Shown here in pieces: positions 37,255-45,848 of a stretch of DNA of 64,000 nucleotides. Below the pieces are notes generated by a model. That model was not told the DNA's origin. It saw only the letters and a program-made list of their open reading frames with translations, and did not search any database. The translations under genes and the position numbers were made by a program. This stretch comes from Pseudomonas nitroreducens (GTDB lineage Bacteria > Pseudomonadota > Gammaproteobacteria > Pseudomonadales > Pseudomonadaceae), in contig NZ_JACHLI010000020.1 of NCBI RefSeq assembly GCF_014204515.1, forward strand, positions 1 through 64,000. Direction: 5' to 3'. The first letter of the stretch is position 1. The number at the start of each line of letters is the position of its first letter.

Positions 37255-39423
37255 GGCCGGTGAAACACCCTGCGAAGCAGTATGGTCCGGCTTGCGCAAA
37301 GCGCCGCCCGCCGGCAGCAACAGGGCGCCCAGCAGCATGGTCAGCAGACCGACCCAGACCAGCGAGAGGAACGGGAAGCGGCGCACCACCACCACGCTCT
37401 CGATGTCGTCGCCGGGCTGCTTGAGCAGCCGCGCCGAGGCCGGCACCCAGATCTGCAGATCGCCGCTCCAGCCGCGCACGATGAACGGATGCAGCACGTA
37501 GCCGCGATCCGAGGCGAAGCGCGCGTAGTGGTAGTCGAGGATTTCGCAGAGCTGGCGCACCGGGCCCTGGTAGGCCGGCGGGTTGCCGCGGCTGTCCTGG
37601 AACAGCGCGTGGCCGGCCAGCGTACGCTCGCCGTCACGCAATTCGACCTTGGCCAGGGCGTGGTAACCGGAGAAATCCGGCCGGCTGGCATCGGGCGAGA
37701 CGCGCATCTGCATGCCGCCGATCACCGCGTGCCACTGCTCGAAGGAAGTGCCCGCCGGAATGCTGATCTGCTGGTAGCTGTTCAGCGCGGTGGCGGCCAG
37801 CCCGCCGACCAGCGCGATCACCGCGCCGCCGTGCACCAGCGCCAGTCCGCCGCTGTAGCGCAGGTTGCCCAGGCGCCGGCTGCGCCACATCGTCTGCAAT
37901 CCCCAGAGCAGGCAGCTGAGCATCAGGAAGGCGCCGCCCAGCAGCGCCGCATCCAGCCACGGCAGTACCCGCACGATGTTCTGCGAGAGCATGCCGTCGC
38001 CGTTGTAGCCGTCGCTCAGCCAACCACCGCGCCAGCCGGTCCAGAGCATCACCGCGGCCATCAGCACAGTCGCCAGCAGCGCCAGCCGCGGCCGCCCGCA
38101 GCGGCGCAGGAAGCTGAAGCCGCCCATCAGCCCGAGCGCCGCCAACAGCGGTACCAGCCAGGGAGCCAGGCTGTAGCCGTTGACGTCCCACTGGTCGAAG
38201 GCGCGGCGCAGGCTGTCCATCTCCGCCGTGGTGGCCCAGGCGGTGAGGGTTTCGAAGAAGGGTTTCAGCTCGCTCGGGCGCTCCATGCCCAGCCACTCGT
38301 AGAGGTGCGCCTGCAGGAGTGCGCCGAGGGCCAGCAGGCCGGTGCCGGCGAACAGGTAGATGGCCACGTCCAGCGTCCAGTCCCTGGCCCCGCGCGGCCG
38401 CCCTGCCCGCCTGCCGGCGCGCCAGCCCTTGAGCAGATGGAAGCTGGCGAGCGCCAGCAGGAGCGCCGTCAGCGCCAGGTGGCTGAGCCAGGAAGTAGTG
38501 CCGATGTAGCGGTGCGAACTGGCCAGCACCGTGCTGCGGGTCACCGCCATGGCGCCGCAGGCCATGGCCGCCGCCAGCAGGCTGAGCACCGGCAGCAGCC
38601 GTGCATAGGCGCCATCCGCGCGCCAGCGACGGGCGCCGTGAAGCACCGCGCCGAGCAGGGCCCAGATGATGAAGGCCGAGGTCTGCACCGGGTCCCAGTG
38701 CCACAGCTGGCCGTAGGTGAAATCCTCCATGGCCCAGGCCATGCCGACGCCGATCCCGGCGCTGAGGATCAGCCAGGCGCGGCGACTGTAGCGCGGCATC
38801 ACCCAGGCGTAGGCGTGCCCTCCCCGCCCCAGTGCTTCCAGCGCGGCGCCGGCGGGCGCCAGCACCCAGGCGTAGGCGCAGAGGATCAGCGGCGCATGCA
38901 GGGACATCCAGAAGGTCTGCAGGTGGGCGTTCATACCCTGGCTCGGCTGAGCCGCCAGCCAGTCCGCCGGCGTGGCGCTGAAGGGGCCGAGCCAGGCGGC
39001 AGTGGCGACGTACCAGGCGGCGATCAACGCCATGCCGCGCCCGGCCCAGCCGGGCAAGGTGGCACTGCGCAGGGCGATAACCATGCAGAAGGTCGCCAGC
39101 AGCAGCACCGTGCCCTCGTCGCCGCCCCACAGGTTGGAAAACTTCAGGTAGGCCGGCAGCGCCGCACTGCTGTAGAGCCAGGCATAGCGCAGCTGGAAGT
39201 GGTCGGCCACCAGGTGCAGGCCCAGCGCCAGGCAGGCGCCGCACAGCGCGCCGACAGCCACCGGCCACGCCAGCGCACGCCACTCGTTGCGCAGCGCACC
39301 CAGGGCAATCAACCCCGCCAACACCCAGAGGATGGCGTTACCCAGAACGGGCAGCAGCCACAACAGCAGACAGGTCAACGCGGCGGCCAGCGGCCCCACG
39401 ATCCACGGCGACGACAGGTGCAT
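37240..39423 (-). CDS. CcmF/NrfE-type cytochrome c haem lyase
   Basis: A 727-residue polytopic membrane protein, about 13-15 hydrophobic segments, of the CcmF/NrfE/CcsA superfamily that ligates haem to CxxCH motifs. Family motifs: FSNLWGGDEGTVLLLATF (about residue 108) and the tryptophan-rich haem-handling motif GQLWHWDPVQTSAFIIW (about 230). A large periplasmic domain lies near the C-terminus. The ATG has a poor ribosome-binding site, while a TTG three codons earlier (39432) has GGAG at 7-nt spacing. It is the only haem-maturation gene here and sits beside the dihaem alpha subunit, so dedication to that protein is suggested but unproven. Confidence 0.88.
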   Translation of the reverse strand: MHLSSPWIVGPLAAALTCLLLWLLPVLGNAILWVLAGLIALGALRNEWRALAWPVAVGALCGACLALGLHLVADHFQLRYAWLYSSAALPAYLKFSNLWGGDEGTVLLLATFCMVIALRSATLPGWAGRGMALIAAWYVATAAWLGPFSATPADWLAAQPSQGMNAHLQTFWMSLHAPLILCAYAWVLAPAGAALEALGRGGHAYAWVMPRYSRRAWLILSAGIGVGMAWAMEDFTYGQLWHWDPVQTSAFIIWALLGAVLHGARRWRADGAYARLLPVLSLLAAAMACGAMAVTRSTVLASSHRYIGTTSWLSHLALTALLLALASFHLLKGWRAGRRAGRPRGARDWTLDVAIYLFAGTGLLALGALLQAHLYEWLGMERPSELKPFFETLTAWATTAEMDSLRRAFDQWDVNGYSLAPWLVPLLAALGLMGGFSFLRRCGRPRLALLATVLMAAVMLWTGWRGGWLSDGYNGDGMLSQNIVRVLPWLDAALLGGAFLMLSCLLWGLQTMWRSRRLGNLRYSGGLALVHGGAVIALVGGLAATALNSYQQISIPAGTSFEQWHAVIGGMQMRVSPDASRPDFSGYHALAKVELRDGERTLAGHALFQDSRGNPPAYQGPVRQLCEILDYHYARFASDRGYVLHPFIVRGWSGDLQIWVPASARLLKQPGDDIESVVVVRRFPFLSLVWVGLLTMLLGALLLPAGGALRKPDHTASQGVSPALSQS

Positions 39424-39571
39424 CCTCTTCAAGCCAGGTCTCCTTGTGCGGCGCCGACGCGGCGCTGGGCGAACCCTGGGTTCTTCACGTTGCGTGCCAG
39501 ACGAAAAAAGGCTTATGAAACAGCAGGCTACGACGACCTTACGGCCGCCCGCTCGTGGCAGATCGCGACAG

Positions 39572-39590
39572 CTGTAGCAGTCTGCGACAG
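39572..39590. promoter_or_regulatory. 19-bp palindrome (operator copy 2, haem lyase/transporter divergent region)
   Basis: CTGTAGCAGTCTGCGACAG matches the copy at 41803 in 16 of 19 positions, and an extra GCGACA half-site lies just upstream. It is in the 480-bp divergent gap between the haem-lyase and MHS-transporter genes, where no gene is seen. I found no convincing -24/-12 element on either side, so the promoters here may be of another type or degenerate. Confidence 0.5.
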
Positions 39591-39902
39591 CCCTACCCGT
39601 TATAGACGATGGTCTAATGGCTCCTGGCCATGCCGCGCGGACCAACAGCCTCGGAGCGCCAGCCAGAGGCCTCGCCTCATCCGAGCTGTCCAGAACAGGC
39701 GCCAATCCGCGCCAGCCGGGGCTTTGCCCATGGCGGCGAGTGGCCAGATGCGTGAGAACGATTATGCTTTCAGAAGACCTTGCGGCTTTTCGCAGGGTTG
39801 CCTGCATGTGCAATCCGTACGACCTGACATCAGCCCTGGGCTCGAGCGCGGTAACGGTATTGAGGGACTCCGGCCCAAAACAACAACAAGACGGAGACGA
39901 AC

Positions 39903-41576
39903 ATGGCACAGACATACAGCCCGTCCGCGGGCAACGCTCCTTCCCAAGGCGTGACGAAGGAGGAGCGCAAGGTCATCTTTGCCTCCTCCCTGGGCACGGT
40001 CTTCGAGTGGTACGACTTCTATCTCTATGGCTCCCTGGCGGCGATCATCGCCAAGCACTTCTTCGCCGGGGTCAATGAAACCACCGCCTTCATCTTCGCC
40101 CTGCTGGCCTTCGCCGCCGGCTTCGCGGTACGCCCCTTCGGCGCCATCGTGTTCGGCCGCCTGGGCGACATGATCGGGCGCAAGCACACCTTCCTCATCA
40201 CCATCGTCATCATGGGCGTATCCACCGCCGTGGTCGGCCTGCTACCGGCCTACGCCACCATCGGCGTTGCCGCGCCGATCATCCTCATTACGCTGAGGCT
40301 GCTGCAGGGCCTGGCGCTGGGCGGCGAGTACGGCGGCGCGGCGACCTACGTCGCCGAGCACGCACCCAAGGGCAAGCGTGGCTTCTTCACCTCGTGGATC
40401 CAGACCACCGCAACCCTGGGGCTGTTCCTCTCGCTGCTGGTGATCATGGCCTGCCGCACGGTGATGGGGAACGAGGCCTTCGAGGCCTGGGGCTGGCGGA
40501 TTCCCTTCCTGCTGTCGATCCTGCTGCTGATCATCTCGGTCTACATCCGCCTGCAGCTCTCCGAGTCGCCGGTGTTCCTGAAGATGAAGGAAGAAGGCAA
40601 GGCATCGAAGGCGCCGCTGACCGAATCCTTCGGCCGCTGGGAGAACCTGAAGATCGTCATCATGGCGCTGCTGGGCGGCACTGCAGGCCAGGCCGTGGTC
40701 TGGTACACCGGGCAGTTCTACGCGCTATTCTTCCTGTTGCAGACGCTGAAGATCGATGCGCAGACCGCCAACCTGCTGATTGCCGGTTCCCTGCTGCTGG
40801 GCACGCCGTTCTTCGTGTTCTTCGGCAGCCTGTCCGACCGCATCGGCCGCAAGAAGATCATCATGGCCGGCTGCATCCTCGCCGCCCTCACCTACTTCCC
40901 GATTTTCCACGGGCTGACCCAGTACGGTAACCCGGACGTCTTCGCCGCCCAGGAGAAGAACCCGGTGACGGTGGTCGCCGACCCGAATGCCTGCTCGTTC
41001 CAGTTCGACCCCGTGGGCAAGGCCAAATTCGTCAGCTCCTGCGACATGGCCAAGAGCCTTTTGGCCAAGCGCGCCATCCCCTACGAGAACCTCAAGGCCG
41101 AGACCGGCGCACTGGCCCAGGTGCACATCGGCGACAAGGTCATCGCCAGCTTCGAAGGGGCCGGCATGCCGGCGGCGGAATTCAAGGTGCAGTCGGAAGT
41201 CTTCACCGCGCAGCTGGCCGCCTCGCTCAAGGAAGCCGGCTACCCCGAGAAGGCCGACCCGGCGAAGATCAACCACCTGATGATGCTGGTGCTGCTGACC
41301 GTGCTGGTCATCTACGTGACCATGGTCTACGGGCCGATCGCCGCGTGGCTGGTGGAGCTGTTCCCGACGCGCATCCGCTACACCTCCATGTCGCTGCCCT
41401 ACCACATCGGCAACGGCTGGTTCGGCGGCTTCCTGCCCACCGTCGCCTTCGCCATGGTGGCGGCCACCGGGGACATCTACTACGGCCTCTGGTACCCCAT
41501 CGTCATCGCGGTGATGACGGCTATTTTGGGCATCTTCTTCCTGCCGGAGACCAAGGATCGGGATATCACCGAATGA
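39903..41576 (+). CDS. MHS-type major facilitator transporter
   Basis: A 557-residue proton symporter of the metabolite:H+ symporter family. Twelve membrane segments are expected. The start SSLGTVFEWYDFYLYGSLA and the loop motif GRLGDMIGRKHTFL are typical, repeated in the second half as GSLSDRIGRKK. An extra soluble insert of about 120 residues (about 345-460, with DPNACSFQFDPVG) separates late helices, a form common in Pseudomonas MHS proteins. GGAG precedes the ATG. The position between haem lyase and aldehyde dehydrogenase, and a shared operator, suggest uptake of an amine or its acid product (inference). Confidence 0.88.
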   Translation: MAQTYSPSAGNAPSQGVTKEERKVIFASSLGTVFEWYDFYLYGSLAAIIAKHFFAGVNETTAFIFALLAFAAGFAVRPFGAIVFGRLGDMIGRKHTFLITIVIMGVSTAVVGLLPAYATIGVAAPIILITLRLLQGLALGGEYGGAATYVAEHAPKGKRGFFTSWIQTTATLGLFLSLLVIMACRTVMGNEAFEAWGWRIPFLLSILLLIISVYIRLQLSESPVFLKMKEEGKASKAPLTESFGRWENLKIVIMALLGGTAGQAVVWYTGQFYALFFLLQTLKIDAQTANLLIAGSLLLGTPFFVFFGSLSDRIGRKKIIMAGCILAALTYFPIFHGLTQYGNPDVFAAQEKNPVTVVADPNACSFQFDPVGKAKFVSSCDMAKSLLAKRAIPYENLKAETGALAQVHIGDKVIASFEGAGMPAAEFKVQSEVFTAQLAASLKEAGYPEKADPAKINHLMMLVLLTVLVIYVTMVYGPIAAWLVELFPTRIRYTSMSLPYHIGNGWFGGFLPTVAFAMVAATGDIYYGLWYPIVIAVMTAILGIFFLPETKDRDITE

Positions 41577-41597
41577 TGGGGTGTGCCATGCCGGAGA

Positions 41598-41752
41598 GCC
41601 CCTCTCCCCAGCCCTCTCCCTGAAGGGAGAGGGGGCGTTCGTGCAATGCAAGCCTCGATGCTTTCCTGCACCCGCGGTGCCGGCTGAAAGTGAAAAATCG
41701 CACAACGCCGATCGGTCCCCTCTCCCTTCAGGGAGAGGGTTAGGGAGAGGGA
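41598..41752. repeat. Facing GGGAGAGGG-type intergenic repeats
   Basis: CCCCAGCCCTCTCCCTGAAG (about 41605-41625) and its inverted counterpart (41714-41751) flank about 80 bp of unique DNA. The same element occurs at 11.6 and 30.8 kb. No gene is seen in 41577-41971. Confidence 0.8.
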
Positions 41753-41798
41753 ACGCCCAGCTCCAGAGTTCCCTTCCAATCGAACCCTACAAATCTCA

Positions 41799-41829
41799 GC
41801 CGCTGTCGCAATGTGCGACAGCGGCCTTT
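41799..41829 (+). promoter_or_regulatory. 19-bp palindrome (operator copy 3) within a terminator-like hairpin
   Basis: CTGTCGCAATGTGCGACAG (41803-41821) is extended to 12-bp arms, GCCGCTGTCGCA / TGCGACAGCGGC, and followed by CTTTTC. It could end transcription from the transporter gene. Its likeness to the other two palindromes and its place about 90 bp before the sigma-54 promoter argue for an activator-binding site. Both roles are possible. Confidence 0.6.
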
Positions 41830-41894
41830 TCATCTGCGCACCAAAAAATAAAATAATCTCTTCAAATTCAAATAGTTGAATCATAAATCCATCC

Positions 41895-41911
41895 TTGGCA
41901 CAGCCGTTGCG
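41895..41911 (+). promoter_or_regulatory. Sigma-54 promoter of the aldehyde dehydrogenase
   Basis: TTGGCAC-agccg-TTGCG matches the -24/-12 consensus (TTGGCAC-N5-TTGCW) in all but the last base. It is preceded by an A/T-rich, probably bent stretch (41826-41885), and followed after about 60 bp by the start codon. Confidence 0.8.
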
Positions 41912-41971
41912 ATGCTCCGCCTCAGCGCCTCCCGGACCGGGAGCACGAACAGACAACAAGAGGCCACCGCA

Positions 41972-43465
41972 ATGCTCGCTTCCCTGCCCATCAAGCCCGA
42001 ATCCCGCGCCTTCCTGCAGCGCGCCCCGAAGATGCTGATCGGTGCCGACTGGACCTCCGCCAGCGACGGCGCCCTGATGGACCTGCGCAACCCCGCCACC
42101 GGCGAAGTGCTCTGCCAGGTGCCGGCCGGCACCCCCGCCGACGTCGACCGCGCGGTGCGCGCCGCGCGCCAGGCCTTCGATGATTCGGCCTGGAGCCGCA
42201 CCCGTCCGCGCGAACGGCAGAACCTGCTGTGGAAGCTCGCCGACCTGATGGAGCGCGACGCCGACCTGCTGGCTGAGCTGGAGTGCCTGAACAACGGCAA
42301 GAGCGCCGCCGTCGCCCGCGTGATGGACGTGCAACTGGCCATCGACTTCCTGCGCTACATGGCCGGCTACGCCACCAAGATCGAAGGCAGCACCGTGGAC
42401 GTGTCCATGCCGCTGATGCCCGATGGCGACTTCCACGGCTACATCCGCCGTGAAGCCGTCGGCGTGGTGGGCGCCATCGTCGCCTGGAACTTCCCCCTGC
42501 TGCTGGCCTGCTGGAAGCTCGGCCCGGCGCTGGCCACCGGCTGCAGCGTGGTATTGAAGCCCGCCGACGAAACCCCGTTGTCCGCGCTGAAGCTCGCTGA
42601 GCTGGTGCTCGAAGCGGGCTACCCGGCGGGTGTGTTCAACGTCGTCACCGGCGCCGGCATCAGCGCCGGCGCCGCCCTCTCCCACCACCCGCTGGTGGAC
42701 AAGCTGACCTTCACCGGCTCGACCCCGGTGGGCAAGGAAATCGGCAAGGCGGCCATGGACAACATGACCCGCGTGACCCTGGAGCTGGGCGGCAAGTCGC
42801 CGACCATCGTCATGGCCGACGCGGACCTTTCCACCGCCGCCGCCGGCGCTGCGCAGGCGATCTTCTTCAACCAGGGCCAGGTCTGCTGCGCCGGTTCGCG
42901 CCTGTACGTGCAGCGCAAGCACTTCGACAACGTCATCGCCGACATCTCCGGCATCGCCAACGGCATGAAGCTGGGCAACGGCCTGGACCCGAGCATCGAC
43001 ATGGGCCCGCTGATTTCCGCCAAGCAGCAGAAGCGCGTGTTCGACTACATCGAACTGGGCCGTGACAAAGGCGCCACCATCGCCTGCGGCGGCGAGCAGT
43101 TCGGCCCCGGCTACTTCGTCAAACCGACGGTGATCGTCGACGTCGACCAGAAGAACCCGTTGGTGCAGGAAGAGATCTTCGGCCCGGTGCTGGTGGCCAT
43201 GCCCTTCGACGACATCGAGGACGCCCTGCGCCTGGCCAACGACAGCCCCTACGGGCTGGGCGCGAGCATCTGGTCCAACGACCTGGCGGCAGTGCACCGC
43301 ATGGTGCCGCGCATCAAGTCCGGCTCGGTGTGGGTGAACTGCCACAGCGCGCTGGACCCGGCGCTGCCCTTCGGCGGCTTCAAGATGTCCGGCGTGGGCC
43401 GCGAGATGGGCGCCGCTGCCATCGAGCATTACACCGAGCTGAAGTCGGTGCTGATCCGCCTGTAA
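41972..43465 (+). CDS. NAD-dependent aldehyde dehydrogenase, phenylacetaldehyde dehydrogenase-like
   Basis: A 497-residue aldehyde dehydrogenase that oxidises an aldehyde to the acid. Motifs: VAWNFPLLLACWKLGPALATG, FTGSTPVGKEI, the catalytic Glu in LELGGKSP (about residue 269) and Cys in NQGQVCCAGSRLYV (about 303), and EEIFGPVLVAMPF. The sequence type resembles phenylacetaldehyde/betaine-aldehyde dehydrogenases. AAGAGG lies 8 nt before the ATG. It is expressed from a sigma-54 promoter and would take the aldehyde released by the amine dehydrogenase, the likely second step of aromatic or aliphatic amine catabolism (inference from context). Confidence 0.92.
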   Translation: MLASLPIKPESRAFLQRAPKMLIGADWTSASDGALMDLRNPATGEVLCQVPAGTPADVDRAVRAARQAFDDSAWSRTRPRERQNLLWKLADLMERDADLLAELECLNNGKSAAVARVMDVQLAIDFLRYMAGYATKIEGSTVDVSMPLMPDGDFHGYIRREAVGVVGAIVAWNFPLLLACWKLGPALATGCSVVLKPADETPLSALKLAELVLEAGYPAGVFNVVTGAGISAGAALSHHPLVDKLTFTGSTPVGKEIGKAAMDNMTRVTLELGGKSPTIVMADADLSTAAAGAAQAIFFNQGQVCCAGSRLYVQRKHFDNVIADISGIANGMKLGNGLDPSIDMGPLISAKQQKRVFDYIELGRDKGATIACGGEQFGPGYFVKPTVIVDVDQKNPLVQEEIFGPVLVAMPFDDIEDALRLANDSPYGLGASIWSNDLAAVHRMVPRIKSGSVWVNCHSALDPALPFGGFKMSGVGREMGAAAIEHYTELKSVLIRL

Positions 43466-43491
43466 GCCAGCTGGAGAAGGTGGGGAATGGG

Positions 43492-43730
43492 TACGTCCGC
43501 GATAGCTCCGCAGCACGCCGGAAACATCGCGGACGAAGTCCGCTCCTACGCCATACCCACACGCGTGCGATGTCGTCGTAGGGCGCAAACGCGTGAGCGT
43601 AATCCGCCGACGCCATGGCGGATAACCTGTTCCAGGTTATGCGCCCTACGGACCTGATCCACCTGTAAACACCGGCCTGGAAACTACGTAGGAGCGGACT
43701 CCGTCCGCGATAGGCCGGCATCGCGCCGGA
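43492..43730. repeat. REP-type palindrome cluster
   Basis: GTCCGCGA...GGACGAAGTCCGCTCCTACG (to 43550), a GTAGGGCGC...GCCCTAC palindrome (43578-43649), and a GGAGCGGACTCCGTCCGCG half (43688-43712). No gene is seen in 43466-43837. Confidence 0.85.
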
Positions 43731-43768
43731 GGCCGGAGACAGCCCCTGATATCGAACTTTCTACCTCG

Positions 43769-43830
43769 CCCGCGCATCCCTTGCGCGGGTCTTGATCCCC
43801 CGCTCGCACCCGCGCCCGGGGGATTTTTTT
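43769..43830 (+). terminator. Two-hairpin terminator after the aldehyde dehydrogenase
   Basis: CCCGCGC / GCGCGGG (43769-43789) is followed by ATCCCCC / GGGGGAT (43795-43824) and T6. It faces the end of the GST gene and would stop rightward transcription from the aldehyde dehydrogenase. Confidence 0.8.
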
Positions 43831-43837
43831 GTCCGGA

Positions 43838-44497
43838 TCAATCCCGCTCCGGCGCCCCCAGCGGAAACAGCGGCCGATGCGGCCGCGCCTCCTCCACCGC
43901 GCGGGCGAAGGATGGGCGCGCCAGCAGGCGCGAGCGGTAGGCGCGCAAGGTCGGGTATTGGTCGCCGATGGGATGGGTCCAGTCGGCATAGAACAGCGAC
44001 GGAGCTGCGGCGCAGTCGGCGAGGCTGAAGCTCTCTCCCGCCGCCCAGGTGCGTCCGGCCAGCTCTTCTTCCAGCCAGGCGTAGGCCAGTTCGAGCTTGC
44101 TCACGGCGTGGGCCAGCCCTTCGGCGCGCTTGTTCGCCTCACCGCTCATGGCGCCGAGAACGGCATGCTGCACCGGGGTCATCACGTGCCAATCGAAGAA
44201 GCGGTCGAGGAATCGCACGTCCAGCGCCTTCAGCGGGTCGTCCGGCAGCAGGCGCACCGGGCCGGGGTGCTTCAGGTGCAGGTACTCGATGACGATGCTG
44301 GTCTCGGCAACGCTGTGCTCGCCATCCAGCAGCACCGGAAACTTGGCCAGCGGCCACAGGCGCAGCCAGTGCGCGCCATGCTCCGGCTGATCCGGGCCGA
44401 GGCTGCGGAACTCGAAGGGCGTGGCGTTCTCGTAGAGGGCGATCAGCACCTTCTGCGTGTAGGAGGAAAACGGATGGCCGAACAGGATGAGGGACAT
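43838..44497 (-). CDS. Glutathione S-transferase family protein
   Basis: A 219-residue GST. The N-terminal thioredoxin-like domain (about 1-80) has FGHPFSSYTQKVLIALYE, then FPVLLDGEHSVAETSIVIEYL, where the Glu-Thr/Ser pair binds the gamma-glutamyl part of glutathione. The all-helical C-terminal domain ends at about 205, with GESFSLADCAAAPSLFYAD. AGGTGA precedes the ATG. It is 64 bp beyond the stop of the MFS gene on the same strand, so co-transcription is possible. Substrate unknown. Confidence 0.88.
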   Translation of the reverse strand: MSLILFGHPFSSYTQKVLIALYENATPFEFRSLGPDQPEHGAHWLRLWPLAKFPVLLDGEHSVAETSIVIEYLHLKHPGPVRLLPDDPLKALDVRFLDRFFDWHVMTPVQHAVLGAMSGEANKRAEGLAHAVSKLELAYAWLEEELAGRTWAAGESFSLADCAAAPSLFYADWTHPIGDQYPTLRAYRSRLLARPSFARAVEEARPHRPLFPLGAPERD

Positions 44498-44561
44498 GGC
44501 GGATCACCTGGGGCAGACGAAAGTACTCAGCCTAGTCCCGAATGACCGCGCCATGGATTTC

Positions 44562-45731
44562 TCAGCAGGCCTGCGTCTGCCCCGCCGCCGGCCGCTCCGG
44601 CGCAAAGCGGCTGGCCAGGGCGAGCATCACCAGGCACACCAGCGCCATGCCGATCCAGGCCGGCGCCAGGCTGGCCATGGACTGCCGCGCCAGCCCCGCC
44701 AGCAGCGGGAACAGCGCGGCGATCAGGTAGCCCACGCCCTGCACGAAGCCCACCAGTGCACCGGCCTCGGCCGGGTTGCGGGCGCGGTCCATGGCGACGA
44801 TCAGCGACAACGGGAACAGCGCGCCGATGCCCAGGCCGAGACAGATCATCGCCACCAGCACCAGTTGCTGTGGCCACAGCACCAGCACGATCAGCCCGCC
44901 CAGCAGCAGGACAATGGCCAGCAGCAGCGCCGGACGACGGTCCGGCAGGCGATCGATGAAGGCCGAGACCAGCAGCCCGGCGACCACCTCGGTCAGCGTC
45001 AGCCCGCCAAGCAATGCGCCCGCCTGGGCCGGGCTCCAGCCCAGGGCGGTGTAATACGGCGGCAGCCAGGCGAGCACTAGCACGTAGGCGCCGGTGCCCA
45101 GGCCGAAGAACAGCGCCAGCCACACCGCACGCCGGGCGATACCGGCAAAGGCCGGAGCGACGGAGCTGGCGGGCACCTCGCCCTTCGCGGCGCGGCTCCA
45201 CACCGGCAGCGCCAACAGGGCCGGCAACGCCCAGAACGCCAGCGCCGGCAACTCGCCCCAGGCTTTCGCCAGCCACGGCGAGGCGACGCTGGCCAGCACC
45301 GCACCGCCCATGATTGCGGTGGAATAGGCGCCCATCGCTCCGCCGACCCGCGCACCGAAGCGCCGGCGGATGAACACCGGCAACAGCGCCTGGCAGGCGG
45401 CGATGCCCAGGCCGGCGAGCACTGCGCCGCCGAGCAGCCCGACCTGCCCCGGCAGCAGGCGCAGTGCGCAGGCACACGCGATCAGCAGCAGGCCGCCCAT
45501 CACGCCACGGCGCACACCGAAGTGGCGCAACAGCTGGGCAGCACCCAGCGCACCCAGGCCCATCAGCAGCACCGGCAGGCTGGTGAGCAGGCTGGCAAGG
45601 CTGTCGGACAACTGCGCGGAGGCCTGCAATGCGTCCAGCAGCGGGCCGATGGAGGCCAGCGCCGGGCGCAGGTTGAGGCCGGCCAGCACGACGGCGAGCA
45701 GGCAGGCGACAAGAGAAACGGTTCGAGACAT
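44562..45731 (-). CDS. CynX/NimT-type major facilitator transporter
   Basis: A 389-residue, twelve-helix transporter. N-terminus LVACLLAVVLAGLNLRPALASIGPLL is the signature of the CynX/NimT (cyanate, 2-nitroimidazole) group. The start is set by GGAAGG 9 nt upstream; an ATG three codons earlier would overlap that site. It is divergent from a MarR gene with two operator copies between them, so it is almost certainly the regulator's target. The substrate (probably a toxic small molecule or an antibiotic) is unknown. Confidence 0.88.
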   Translation of the reverse strand: MSRTVSLVACLLAVVLAGLNLRPALASIGPLLDALQASAQLSDSLASLLTSLPVLLMGLGALGAAQLLRHFGVRRGVMGGLLLIACACALRLLPGQVGLLGGAVLAGLGIAACQALLPVFIRRRFGARVGGAMGAYSTAIMGGAVLASVASPWLAKAWGELPALAFWALPALLALPVWSRAAKGEVPASSVAPAFAGIARRAVWLALFFGLGTGAYVLVLAWLPPYYTALGWSPAQAGALLGGLTLTEVVAGLLVSAFIDRLPDRRPALLLAIVLLLGGLIVLVLWPQQLVLVAMICLGLGIGALFPLSLIVAMDRARNPAEAGALVGFVQGVGYLIAALFPLLAGLARQSMASLAPAWIGMALVCLVMLALASRFAPERPAAGQTQAC

Positions 45732-45787
45732 GGCAAACATCCTTCCAGTGGGCACCAGCACTTGATCGCGAGGACGGCGCAGGCGAA

Positions 45788-45832
45788 TATCTCTACATCA
45801 AGACAAATTCAATGTATCTCGACATCAAGATA
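45788..45832. promoter_or_regulatory. Twin MarR operator sites
   Basis: Two related 18-bp near-palindromes: TATCTCTACATCAAGACA (45788-45805) and TATCTCGACATCAAGATA (45815-45832), 27 bp apart centre to centre, in the 117-bp divergent promoter region. The pattern TATCTxGA / TCaAGATA is usual for MarR-family repressors. Confidence 0.75.
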
Positions 45833-45848
45833 AAAAGGAAGCCCCCCG

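Noticed and set aside
39432..39902. Sigma-54 promoters for the haem lyase and MHS transporter
   Set aside because: Several GG-N10-GC combinations were tested by eye and none had acceptable -24 and -12 flanks.
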